A DNA stretch of 64,000 bases, taken from Demequina litoralis (lineage in GTDB: Bacteria; Actinomycetota; Actinomycetes; Actinomycetales; Demequinaceae). The stretch spans positions 496,001 to 560,000 of the forward strand of contig NZ_JAUHPW010000001.1 in assembly GCF_030418455.1 (NCBI RefSeq). The letters run 5' to 3'. The notes beneath the pieces are model-generated. The model had not been told where the DNA came from. It searched no databases and saw only the letters and a list, made by a program, of their open reading frames with translations. How positions within the stretch are numbered: the first letter of the stretch is position 1; every line of letters begins with the position of its first letter. This document shows, piece by piece, positions 42,216 through 49,669 of this stretch. The position numbers were made by a program, and so were the translations under genes.

Positions 42216-43607
42216 CTACAGCGGCGGACGGGTGAGGACCGAGACGGGGTCCTGCGCGTGGGCCTCGTCGCCCGCGGGCGCACCGGTGCGCACCAGGTCG
42301 GGGTCGACGATCGCAAGCGTGAAGACAGCCGGCCCCGAGCAGTAGAGCACCACGAGCAGGAACCAGCCGCCCTCGACGAGGAGGCGCGACTCGGTGAGGG
42401 CCTGCAGCGCGAGCGCGGCGGTGAGCAGCGCCCAGCCCAGCGGGATGTAGGAGTCGCCGCGGCTCGCGCGCTCGACCAGGCGCCATGCGCTGCCGAAGGA
42501 CAGCACCACCATGACGAGCAGCAGCGTGAAGCCGATGAGGCCGAGCTGCAGCCAGGCGTCGAGGAAGGCGTTGTGCGCGTGCGCCGCTACCACGCCGGCC
42601 TTGTCGACGATGGTCGCGTACGGCTCCTCCCAGATGGGCCAGTAGCCCACGTAGCCCCAACCCTCGGGCCGCTGCCATGCGAAGTGGACCACCTGGTCCC
42701 AGATCATCGTGCGGTTGGTCGCATCGGGGCCGCGATCGAACATCGCGAAGATCTCGGCGCGGAACTTCAGCGTGAGCACCGCGACGATGGCGGTGCACGC
42801 GAGGACGGCGAACGACAGCCGCCGCTTGAGGGACGGCCGCACGCGGCGGATCACGAGCGCCGCGACCGTGAGCGCGGTGAGGTACACGGCCGCGACGGTC
42901 ACCGTCGCGGACAGGGTGAGGAGGTGCACGGCCACCGCGGCGGCAAGCGTGATCGCGCCGTCGAGCGGGCGGATGCGGCGCTCGAGCAGCACGATCACGG
43001 CGACGATCGCGGTGAGGAGCGCGATCGCGGCGAACGGGTTGCGGTTGCCCACGAAGCCCTGGATCGGGCCGCCGACGAGCAGGTTGTTGCGCGACCACAG
43101 GATCGGCTCTCCCCCGCCGTCGACCTTCGCGATGCTCGACAGGTCCGTCGCGAGCGGCGGCAGGTCCGCGCGCACCACGAAGGCGACGAACATCTCGAAC
43201 AGCAGCCCGGCGAACAGGCTGACCTGGAGGCCGCGGTAGAAGAAGGCCATGAACTGTCCGCGCGAGGTGCCGCGCGCGATGAGCACCGCGATGAAGGTGG
43301 TGATCGCGAGGACACCGGCGGCGAGGGCGGTGACGGCGCGGGTCTGCGACCACAGCACGCTCAGCGCCGCGAGCGCGGTGAAGGTGCCCACGAGCGGCGG
43401 CACGCGCAGGCTGCCGAGGAACCGGCGGAACGTCACGACCACGGCCGCGACGGTGAGCGCGACGAGCACCGAGTACAGCGGGACCCCGAGCAGGTAGCGG
43501 AAGCCCTGGCCCGAGAACAGCAGCACCACGGTCCACACCGTCACCCAGGCGCGGGCGCGCTGCGACGTGGTGCGGGCGTACAAGGACGCGACTGCTCGTG
43601 TGGGCAT
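42216..43607 (-). CDS. O-antigen ligase/polymerase-like membrane protein
   Basis: 463 aa with about 11 helices. A long loop in the C-terminal half contains GYVGYWPIWEEPYATIVDK and the Wzy_C hallmark AHAHNAFLDAWLQLGLIGFT, where the conserved His (HNxxL) and Arg serve transfer of undecaprenyl-linked glycans. In Gram-positive actinobacteria these proteins polymerise or attach cell-wall or capsular polysaccharide. Divergent from the MpaB gene; the LCP gene 1 kb away fits glycan assembly. Specific glycan is unknown. Confidence 0.85.
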   Translation of the reverse strand: MPTRAVASLYARTTSQRARAWVTVWTVVLLFSGQGFRYLLGVPLYSVLVALTVAAVVVTFRRFLGSLRVPPLVGTFTALAALSVLWSQTRAVTALAAGVLAITTFIAVLIARGTSRGQFMAFFYRGLQVSLFAGLLFEMFVAFVVRADLPPLATDLSSIAKVDGGGEPILWSRNNLLVGGPIQGFVGNRNPFAAIALLTAIVAVIVLLERRIRPLDGAITLAAAVAVHLLTLSATVTVAAVYLTALTVAALVIRRVRPSLKRRLSFAVLACTAIVAVLTLKFRAEIFAMFDRGPDATNRTMIWDQVVHFAWQRPEGWGYVGYWPIWEEPYATIVDKAGVVAAHAHNAFLDAWLQLGLIGFTLLLVMVVLSFGSAWRLVERASRGDSYIPLGWALLTAALALQALTESRLLVEGGWFLLVVLYCSGPAVFTLAIVDPDLVRTGAPAGDEAHAQDPVSVLTRPPL

Positions 43608-43754
43608 CCGGTCGGATCCTCCTTACCAGGGACGGTACTCGTCGGCGGCCGGCAGGGCGGATCGGTGCCGCCCTCGCATGCAGCTCACGACTGAGTGAGA
43701 CCGGCGCGCCATCCTAACCCGGGCGGCGCATCGTCCCGCCGGAGGCTCGGGAGC

Positions 43755-43760
43755 GATACT
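43755..43760 (+). promoter_or_regulatory. -10 element GATACT of a leaderless transcript
   Basis: GATACT ends 6 nt before ATG 43767 and no ribosome site is present. A reverse GGACGATGCG copy (43727-43736) lies at about -35 of this promoter. Confidence 0.45.
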
Positions 43761-43766
43761 GACGGC

Positions 43767-44642
43767 ATGACCACCACGGCGAGCCCCGTCGAGCGCATGC
43801 GCGCGCGGATGGGCGCCGCGCTGTTCGCGCGGGTGGGCGGGCCCGACGGCCCCGCGATCCGCGCACGCGTGCACGAGACCCCTGGTCCGCGATGGTTCCG
43901 GGCGGGGAGCGCGATCCGTCGGGTGCATGGCGACTCGTCGATGTACGTGGGCGGGCTCCGCGCGCTGCTGCTGCAGTCGCTGCACCCGCTGGCGATGGCC
44001 GGCGTGGCGGGGCACTCGGGCTATCGGGGCGACCCGTGGGGGCGGCTCACGCGGACCGCGACGTTCCTCGCGTTCACGACGTTCGGCACGGCGGAGGACG
44101 CTCAGGAGACGGTCGACCGCATCCGCGCCATCCACGAGCGCGTGCGCGGCAGGGCGTCCGACGGGCGGGCGTACCGTGCCAGCGATCCGCACCTGCTGCG
44201 GTGGGTGCACGTCGCGGAGGCCGACTCGTTCCTCGCGGCGCACCAGGCCCTCGGGCAGCGCCCGCTCGACGCGGCGGGCTGCGACGCCTACGTCGCGCAG
44301 TCCGCGGAGGTGGGCCGCAGGCTCGGCGCGACCGAGCTGCCGTCGACCGTGGCGGAGCTGCGGGAGGCGATCGAGGGCTACCGGCCGGAGCTCGAGGCGT
44401 CGGAGGCGGCGCTCGACGCGGCCGACTTCCTGCTGAGGGAGCCGCCGGTGGGCCGCGCGACACGGGTCCCGTACGCGATGCTCGCCTCGGGCGCCGTGGC
44501 GCTGCTGCCGGGCTGGGCGCGGGCGGAGCTGGGGCGCGACCGCTGGCGGACGCGGACGTTCGGTCCCGCGGCGGCGGGGCTGGTCACGCGCACGATCCGC
44601 TGGGGCGCGCATGCCACCCGCCCGGCCCGCAACGTCGACTGA
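43767..44642 (+). CDS. MpaB-like oxygenase (DUF2236 family)
   Basis: 291 aa, alpha-helical. The segment WFRAGSAIRRVHGDSSMYVG, LLLQSLHPLAMAGVAGHSGY and DPHLLRWVHVAEADSFLAAH carry the conserved His residues of the DUF2236/latex-clearing-protein (rubber oxygenase) superfamily, which bind heme or iron. Secreted Lcp cleaves polyisoprene; MpaB is in mycophenolic acid synthesis. This cytoplasmic short version has no defined substrate. Start fits the leaderless promoter. Converges with the LCP gene. Confidence 0.85.
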   Translation: MTTTASPVERMRARMGAALFARVGGPDGPAIRARVHETPGPRWFRAGSAIRRVHGDSSMYVGGLRALLLQSLHPLAMAGVAGHSGYRGDPWGRLTRTATFLAFTTFGTAEDAQETVDRIRAIHERVRGRASDGRAYRASDPHLLRWVHVAEADSFLAAHQALGQRPLDAAGCDAYVAQSAEVGRRLGATELPSTVAELREAIEGYRPELEASEAALDAADFLLREPPVGRATRVPYAMLASGAVALLPGWARAELGRDRWRTRTFGPAAAGLVTRTIRWGAHATRPARNVD

Positions 44643-44656
44643 GCCCCGCAGCAGGC

Positions 44657-45880
44657 CTACTCGACGCCGCCGACCTCCGCGCCCGGCTTGAACTTGCCGT
44701 TGGCGATCTTGCGCCAGAACTTGTCCTCCTGCTCCGGGTCGAGCAGGACGGTCGAGCCGACCCCGGCGACGCTGTAGCCCATCGACGCGATGGGCGGCGT
44801 GCCGGTCACCGCGTCGCCGCCCAGCGCCGAGTTGAAGGCCAGCGCGACCTGCGCCAGATCGAACGGCGAGGCGTCCTCGTCCACGCGGAACGCGTCGAGG
44901 CCCGCGGACACCACCGGCACCAGCTCGAAGGGGTTGAGCAGGGTGGTCGGGCTCATGATCTCGTCGGCGACGGCGCCGACGACCTGCTGCTGGCGTTGCG
45001 TGCGGCCGATGTCGCCCAGCGGGTCGGAGTACCGCATGCGGGAGAACGCGAGCGCCTTGTCGCCGTCGGCGACGTGACAGCCCGCCTTCCACTTGAGGCG
45101 GCTGAGCTTGTCGTCGACGTCCTGGTCGTAGCAGAGCTCGACGCCGCCGAGCGCGTCGACGATCTCCCCCACCCCGGTGAATCCCACCTCGAGGTACCGG
45201 TCGATGGTGAGGTTGGTGACGCCCTCCACCGTCTCGACCAGCAGCTGCGGACCGCCGAAGGCGAAGGACGCGTTGATCTTGTTGGGGTCGTATCCGGGGA
45301 TCTCGACGTAGGAGTCGCGCGGGATCGAGATGAGCGCGGTGGGCCCGGACTCGGGCTTGTGCAGCACCATGATCGTGTCGGTGCGGGCGCCCTCGGTGCC
45401 GTCGTCATCCCAGCCCTCGCGGGAGTCGGACCCGACGATGAGCACGGTGAGCCCCGGCGTGCCGTTGGCGCCGCTCAGCGCATCGACGTGGTTGATGCGG
45501 GAGTCGACCCAGAAGTAGAAGGCCGTGACGGCGATCGCGAGGATGAGGAGCAGCGCGATGAGCGTGTTGCGGACCGGGTGGCGCTTCTTGCGTCTCTTCG
45601 CGGGCGCGGGGGCGGCCGGCGGCTGGGCCGGCGGGGCCTCCTGCGGACGGGTGGACGATGCGGGTCGCTGCTGTCCCGGCGGGGTCGAGTAGGCCTGCTG
45701 CTGGGGCTGGCGCGTCGACGGTCGCTCGGGCGCGGGCTGCGGGCGCACGCTCTCGCGGCGTACCGGCTGCGCCGGGCGCGCCGTGCCGGGGCGCTCCTGC
45801 CCGCTGCGGGGCTGGATCGAGGGCGGCATGCGGCGCGGCGGGTTGCCTGCGCCGGAGGTGCCGTCGCGGTCGTCTGTCAC
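44657..45880 (-). CDS. LytR-CpsA-Psr (LCP) family ligase
   Basis: 407 aa. A disordered Pro/Gln/Arg-rich cytoplasmic region of about 95 residues (with PASST encoded by a GGACGATGCG copy), a KRRKKRHPVRNT basic stretch, one helix (LIALLLILAIAVTAFYFWV), then the LCP domain: LIVGSDSREGWDDDG, ARTDTIMVLHKP, SIPRDSYVEIPGY, KINASFAFGG, AFSRMRYSDPLGDIGRTQRQ. The Asp and Arg residues bind the polyprenyl pyrophosphate group. LCP enzymes attach glycopolymers to peptidoglycan. GTG start at 45880. The C-terminus is short, with no extra domain. Confidence 0.9.
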   Translation of the reverse strand: MTDDRDGTSGAGNPPRRMPPSIQPRSGQERPGTARPAQPVRRESVRPQPAPERPSTRQPQQQAYSTPPGQQRPASSTRPQEAPPAQPPAAPAPAKRRKKRHPVRNTLIALLLILAIAVTAFYFWVDSRINHVDALSGANGTPGLTVLIVGSDSREGWDDDGTEGARTDTIMVLHKPESGPTALISIPRDSYVEIPGYDPNKINASFAFGGPQLLVETVEGVTNLTIDRYLEVGFTGVGEIVDALGGVELCYDQDVDDKLSRLKWKAGCHVADGDKALAFSRMRYSDPLGDIGRTQRQQQVVGAVADEIMSPTTLLNPFELVPVVSAGLDAFRVDEDASPFDLAQVALAFNSALGGDAVTGTPPIASMGYSVAGVGSTVLLDPEQEDKFWRKIANGKFKPGAEVGGVE

Positions 45881-45964
45881 GGTGCGAGGGTAACGCGTGC
45901 TGGAACGTCCGGGCCGGAGCCCGGACCGGGGACGCCCGCTTCCGGCCCCTTCGACGCGTCGACG

Positions 45965-46138
45965 TCAGCGCGTCGCGTGCTCGCGCTCGATGTCCTGTGC
46001 GATGCGCGCGATCCTGGTCGCGAGGCCCATGACGGCGGGCTCGGACGAGACCTGTCGGATGCGTGCCGCGAGCGCGGCGATCTCGTGCGCGCCGTCGGTG
46101 AGCGGCCGCTCGGTGGGCGACGTCGGTCGGGTGTCCAT
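45965..46138 (-). CDS. Small hypothetical protein
   Basis: 57 aa, mostly amphipathic helix (AHEIAALAARIRQVSSEPAV, LATRIARIAQDIEREHATR). ATG at 46138 is preceded by GGGGGAG 5 nt ahead, the main reason to believe it. Not recognised. The frame is open upstream but that sequence has shadow-type composition. Confidence 0.5.
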   Translation of the reverse strand: MDTRPTSPTERPLTDGAHEIAALAARIRQVSSEPAVMGLATRIARIAQDIEREHATR

Positions 46139-46280
46139 GGCTCCCCCTTCGGGTCGGCGTCGGCACCAGCCTGCATGGCCCGCGACGCGCGCGGCGTGGG
46201 CAACACGTGAACGTTGGACGAACATGTGGCGACGGCACGGTTGACGGCGCGGCCGTGCAGCCGTCGCCCCGCGCGACGAA

Positions 46281-46306
46281 GAGCCCCGGGGTCTCCCCCG
46301 GGGCTC
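46281..46306 (-). terminator. Terminator downstream of the surface repeat protein
   Basis: GAGCCCCGGGG (46281-46291) and CCCCGGGGCTC (46296-46306) form a perfect 11-bp stem with a TCTC loop, 33 bp after the stop at 46339 in the direction of transcription. Confidence 0.75.
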
Positions 46307-46338
46307 CCGCATCGCCTCGCGTCGGGTGCGCGGGCCCC

Positions 46339-47292
46339 TCAGCCGCGCACGCGACGGGAAGCGAGCAGCGCGCCGCCGATGACGATGGCGCCGAGGCCCG
46401 CACCGCCCAGGGCGAGCGTCGTGCCGTCGACACCGGTGTGCGACAGGGTCGTCGCGGTGGCGGCGTCTGCCAGGAGCGCGCCCTCCGCGACAGCCTCGGA
46501 CTGGGGCGCGAGCGCGTCCTCGTCCGTGGCGACGACGTCGTCGACGGTGGTGTCGACGACGGTGGCACCGGTCGTCGTGGTGGCAGGGATGGGGGTCTGC
46601 TGGTCCACGACGACCGGAGTCTCGGCCGGCAGCGGCGTCGGGACGCCCTGCGCGATGACCTGCGGCACCACGGTCTCCTCAGCGACGACCGGGAGCGGCT
46701 CCGGCACCAGACCCAGCAGCGCGAGGCGCTCGGGACGCACCTGACGCTCCACCTCGACGTCCGCGGGCAGCGGCGTCGGGACACCCTGCTCGATGACCTG
46801 CGGCACCACGGTCTCCTCAGCGACGACCGGGAGCGGCTCCGGCACCAGACCCAGCAGCGCGAGACGCTCAGGACGCACCTGACGCTCCACCTCGACGTCC
46901 GCGGGCAGCGGTGTCGGGACACCCTGCTCGATGGCCTGCGGCACCACGCTCTCCTCAGCGACGACCGGGAGCGGCTCCGGCACCAGACCCAGCAGCGCGA
47001 GACGCTCGGGGCTGATCTGACGCTCCTCCTCGGGGACCGCGGCAGGCTCGGGCGCGACCGGCTCGGGGTCGACGGCCGTCGGCTCGATCGCGGGCACCGC
47101 GATCTCGTCGGACACGGTCGCGGCGACCGGCAGGAACGCGTGGCCGGGGCCCTGCGTCGTGGTGGAGGGACGGCTCTGGGTGTCGCCGGACTTGCAGGCG
47201 GCGAAGGCCGCGTTGGGGACCAGGACGACGCCGGCGGCGAGTCCGAGGGTGACGATTCCGGGGATCACCCGGCGGGCGGTGGGGGCGGACAT
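46339..47292 (-). CDS. Sortase-anchored surface protein with three 46-residue repeats
   Basis: 317 aa. Sec signal (GIVTLGLAAGVVLVPNAAFA), a short Cys-containing segment (ACKSGDTQSRPST), a Pro/Glu-rich spacer, then three tandem repeats of 46 residues (residues about 89-226; each has RPERLALLGLVPEPLPVVAE and EQGVPTPLPADV), a Thr/Asp/Ala linker, and a cell-wall sorting end: LSHTG near 283-287, a 20-residue helix (LALGGAGLGAIVIGGALLAS) and RRVRG. The L-x-x-T-G form without Pro resembles class E sortase substrates of high-GC actinobacteria. The repeats are almost identical in DNA too, so copy number may vary. No other gene for such a protein is recognised nearby. Role unknown; a stalk is likely. 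Confidence 0.85.
   Translation of the reverse strand: MSAPTARRVIPGIVTLGLAAGVVLVPNAAFAACKSGDTQSRPSTTTQGPGHAFLPVAATVSDEIAVPAIEPTAVDPEPVAPEPAAVPEEERQISPERLALLGLVPEPLPVVAEESVVPQAIEQGVPTPLPADVEVERQVRPERLALLGLVPEPLPVVAEETVVPQVIEQGVPTPLPADVEVERQVRPERLALLGLVPEPLPVVAEETVVPQVIAQGVPTPLPAETPVVVDQQTPIPATTTTGATVVDTTVDDVVATDEDALAPQSEAVAEGALLADAATATTLSHTGVDGTTLALGGAGLGAIVIGGALLASRRVRG
46616..47029. repeat. Three 138-bp tandem repeats in the surface protein gene
   Basis: The block beginning GGGAGCGGCTCCGGCACCAG recurs at about 46691, 46829 and 46967, exactly 138 bp apart, so the frame is kept. The two inner units differ by only a few bases. Confidence 0.9.
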
Positions 47293-47511
47293 GGTGGTCG
47301 ACTCCTCTTTTCTTCTCGGCGCCTCCAGCCTCGCGGTCCAGCACCCGCCGCACATCGTCCGGGCGCAGGCATCTGGACGTACCACGGACGCAGTACGCGC
47401 CCGCGACCAGGGCCGATGCGCGACCCGGGGATGCGCGGGAACCCGAGGACGCCGGTGCGCGTCAGACACGGTGGGGCGGTTCCGCCCCCGGCCGACGACG
47501 ACAGGGACACG

Positions 47512-48201
47512 ATGACGCAGATCACTCCGTTCGAGACCATGGCGACGCTCGGCCACGCGAGCGCCCCGCCGGTCACCGCGGACCAGGTCAAGGCCCTGCG
47601 TCAGGACATCCAGCGGTTCCTGCTGCAGTACGAGTTCGGGCTGCGCGAGATCGAGACCAAGCTGTCGATCCTCCGCGACGAGTTCCTCGAGCTCCACGAC
47701 TACAACCCCATCGAGCACGTCTCGAGCCGCGTGAAGTCGCCCGAGAGCCTGCTCGAGAAGGTCGCGCGCAAGGGCGTCGCCCGGGACCTCGACTCGATCC
47801 GCGCGCACATCACCGACATCGCGGGCGTGCGTGTCACGTGCTCCTTCGTCGCCGACGTGCACCGCCTGTTCTCCCTGCTCACGCAGCAGGACGACGTCAC
47901 CGTGCGCGAGGTCAAGGACTACATCGCCCATCCCAAGCCCAACGGCTACCAGAGCCTGCACGCCGTGATCGAGATCCCGGTCTTCCTGTCGACCGGCCGC
48001 ACGTCGGTCCCGGTCGAGGTCCAGTTCCGCACCATCGCGATGGACTTCTGGGCGAGCCTCGAGCACAAGATCTACTACAAGTACGATGCGGCGGTCCCGG
48101 ACCAGCTCACCACCGAGCTGCGGGAGGCCGCGAGCACGGCCGCGGAGCTCGACGCGCGGATGGCGCGCCTGCACCGCCAGATCCACGGCCCGCAGGGCTG
48201 A
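47512..48201 (+). CDS. Small alarmone (p)ppGpp synthetase, RelA/SpoT synthetase domain only
   Basis: 229 aa. A stand-alone RelP/RelQ-type synthetase: FELHDYNP-HVSSRVKSPESL, then DIAGVRVTCSFVADVHRLFS (synthetase core), DYIAHPKPNGYQSLHAVIEI and VPVEVQFRTIAMDFWASLEH with the catalytic Glu and EHKIYYK. There is no hydrolase HD domain, TGS or ACT, so it makes but cannot remove alarmone. ATG at 47512 gives the usual family start; its ribosome site (CAGGGA) is weak. Divergent from the surface repeat protein across 219 bp in which I see no clear operator. Confidence 0.92.
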   Translation: MTQITPFETMATLGHASAPPVTADQVKALRQDIQRFLLQYEFGLREIETKLSILRDEFLELHDYNPIEHVSSRVKSPESLLEKVARKGVARDLDSIRAHITDIAGVRVTCSFVADVHRLFSLLTQQDDVTVREVKDYIAHPKPNGYQSLHAVIEIPVFLSTGRTSVPVEVQFRTIAMDFWASLEHKIYYKYDAAVPDQLTTELREAASTAAELDARMARLHRQIHGPQG

Positions 48202-48299
48202 TCCCCGAGCGGGACGATGCGACGGGCCCGCCGACGACGACGCGCCGGCGAGCCCGGTGAGGCGGGTGCCGGGCCGGTGCGAGCCGTCCCGGCCGCCCG

Positions 48300-48764
48300 T
48301 CAGGCGTTCGCCCTGGCGGTGAACTCGAGCTTCAGCGAGCCCGGCGGGGCCTCCTCGAGCGAGTGCCGCCGCAACGCGACGACGCTCAGCGCCGCGATGG
48401 TCCATGCGGTCGCCGCCCCGACCAGCGCGAGCAGCAGGTGGGCGTGGAACACGCCCCCGCCGAGCTCGCTGCCCGCCGCGAACAGCCCGAAGGCTCCGAG
48501 CGCGACGCCGCCGACCAGGTTGGTGATGGCGTTCGCCCGTCCCGGCACGAACAGCGACGCGACGGCCAGCGCGAGCGGGAACGCCGCCATGCCCGCCATC
48601 ATGAGGGCCATGCCCATGGTCACGGCCTCGCCCTCCATCTGGCCGCCGACCGCCTCCTCGAGCACGTCCGGCTCGTAGAAGAAGATCACGGCCGCTCCGA
48701 GGAGCGCGATGCCGGCCACCAGCCACAGCATCGTGAACCGCATCCTTGCGAGTGTGGAGCCCAT
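48300..48764 (-). CDS. Four-helix membrane protein, function unknown
   Basis: 154 aa with helices MLWLVAGIALLGAAVIFFY, GMALMMAGMAAFPLALAVAS, ITNLVGGVALGAFGLFA and LLLALVGAATAWTIAALSVV, the layout of small DUF6326-like proteins, though I cannot confirm the family. ATG at 48764 preceded by GAGAGGGTG. It stands alone, converging with the alarmone synthetase gene. Confidence 0.7.
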   Translation of the reverse strand: MGSTLARMRFTMLWLVAGIALLGAAVIFFYEPDVLEEAVGGQMEGEAVTMGMALMMAGMAAFPLALAVASLFVPGRANAITNLVGGVALGAFGLFAAGSELGGGVFHAHLLLALVGAATAWTIAALSVVALRRHSLEEAPPGSLKLEFTARANA

Positions 48765-48862
48765 GTCGATCACCCTCTCTCCGACTCCACGGAGGGGTGG
48801 ATGCCCCTCCTCCATTGTCCCGCCGGAGGGGCGCCGGGGCGCGGGGAGCGGGCCCGACCGGG

Positions 48863-49669
48863 TCAGCCCAGCGGCCACCTCGTGCCGAGCCCGAACGCGG
48901 CCACCACGGCCACCACCGTCACCCCGACCACGGCCATGTCGAGGCCGCCGATGCTCAGCCGCGCGATCCGCAGCTCGCGCCCCTGGTTCGCGGTGAAGCC
49001 GCGCGTCTCGAGCGACTCGACCGTGGTCCGCACGCTCTTGGCGGTGTTGAGGAAGATCGGATAGAAGGCCTGCACGGCGTAGGTCCCCCACCGCCACAGC
49101 GCGCGCAGCCCGAGGAAGCCGCGCGGCCCCGGCGCGGACCGCAGCCGCAGGCCGGTGAACACGATCCCGAACTCCTCGAACAGGATCGGCATCATCCGGT
49201 ACCCGTAGCTCACCCCGAACGCCAGCAGCTCCGGCGCACCGAGCGCGAGCAGCCCCGTGCTGAGCTTCTCGGGGTCGAGCGACACGAAGGCCGCGATCGA
49301 GGCGAGCGACACGGTCGCGAGCTTGAGGTTGATCTCGATCAGCGCGATGGCGGTGTTGGCGTCGCCGCCGAACAGCCACGCCGCGAGGAACGCGTAGAGG
49401 AAGTCGGTGATGAAGCCGAAGAGGAACAGCCCGAGCACGAGCGGACCCACCCGGGCCAGCGCGGCGCTGGCGGCGGTGAGGACGAACAGCGCGAGGATCG
49501 TGGTGAAGTTGTGGGTCATCCACGGCGCGACCGCGAGCAGCAGGTACCAGCCGATCACCATGCGCGGGTCCATCTTCGCGAACAGCCCGCCGCGGGTCGC
49601 GTACGCGGTGCGGATGAGCTCGAGCTTCACCCACTCGACGGACAGGACGTCCCTGGTCTTGCGGCTCAT
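48863..49669 (-). CDS. ECF transporter transmembrane component EcfT
   Basis: 268 aa. About five helices and the two EcfT coupling motifs with Ala-Arg-Gly, here seen as SLETRGFTANQGRELRIARL near the C-terminus and a preceding SYGYRMMPILFEEFGIVFTG. These coupling helices meet the ATPases. ATG at 49669 overlaps the EcfA stop as ATGA. It is the last gene of the unit S-component, EcfA-EcfA, EcfT. Vitamins, metals or nucleosides are usual ECF cargoes; cargo here is discussed in the findings. Confidence 0.88.
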   Translation of the reverse strand: MSRKTRDVLSVEWVKLELIRTAYATRGGLFAKMDPRMVIGWYLLLAVAPWMTHNFTTILALFVLTAASAALARVGPLVLGLFLFGFITDFLYAFLAAWLFGGDANTAIALIEINLKLATVSLASIAAFVSLDPEKLSTGLLALGAPELLAFGVSYGYRMMPILFEEFGIVFTGLRLRSAPGPRGFLGLRALWRWGTYAVQAFYPIFLNTAKSVRTTVESLETRGFTANQGRELRIARLSIGGLDMAVVGVTVVAVVAAFGLGTRWPLG

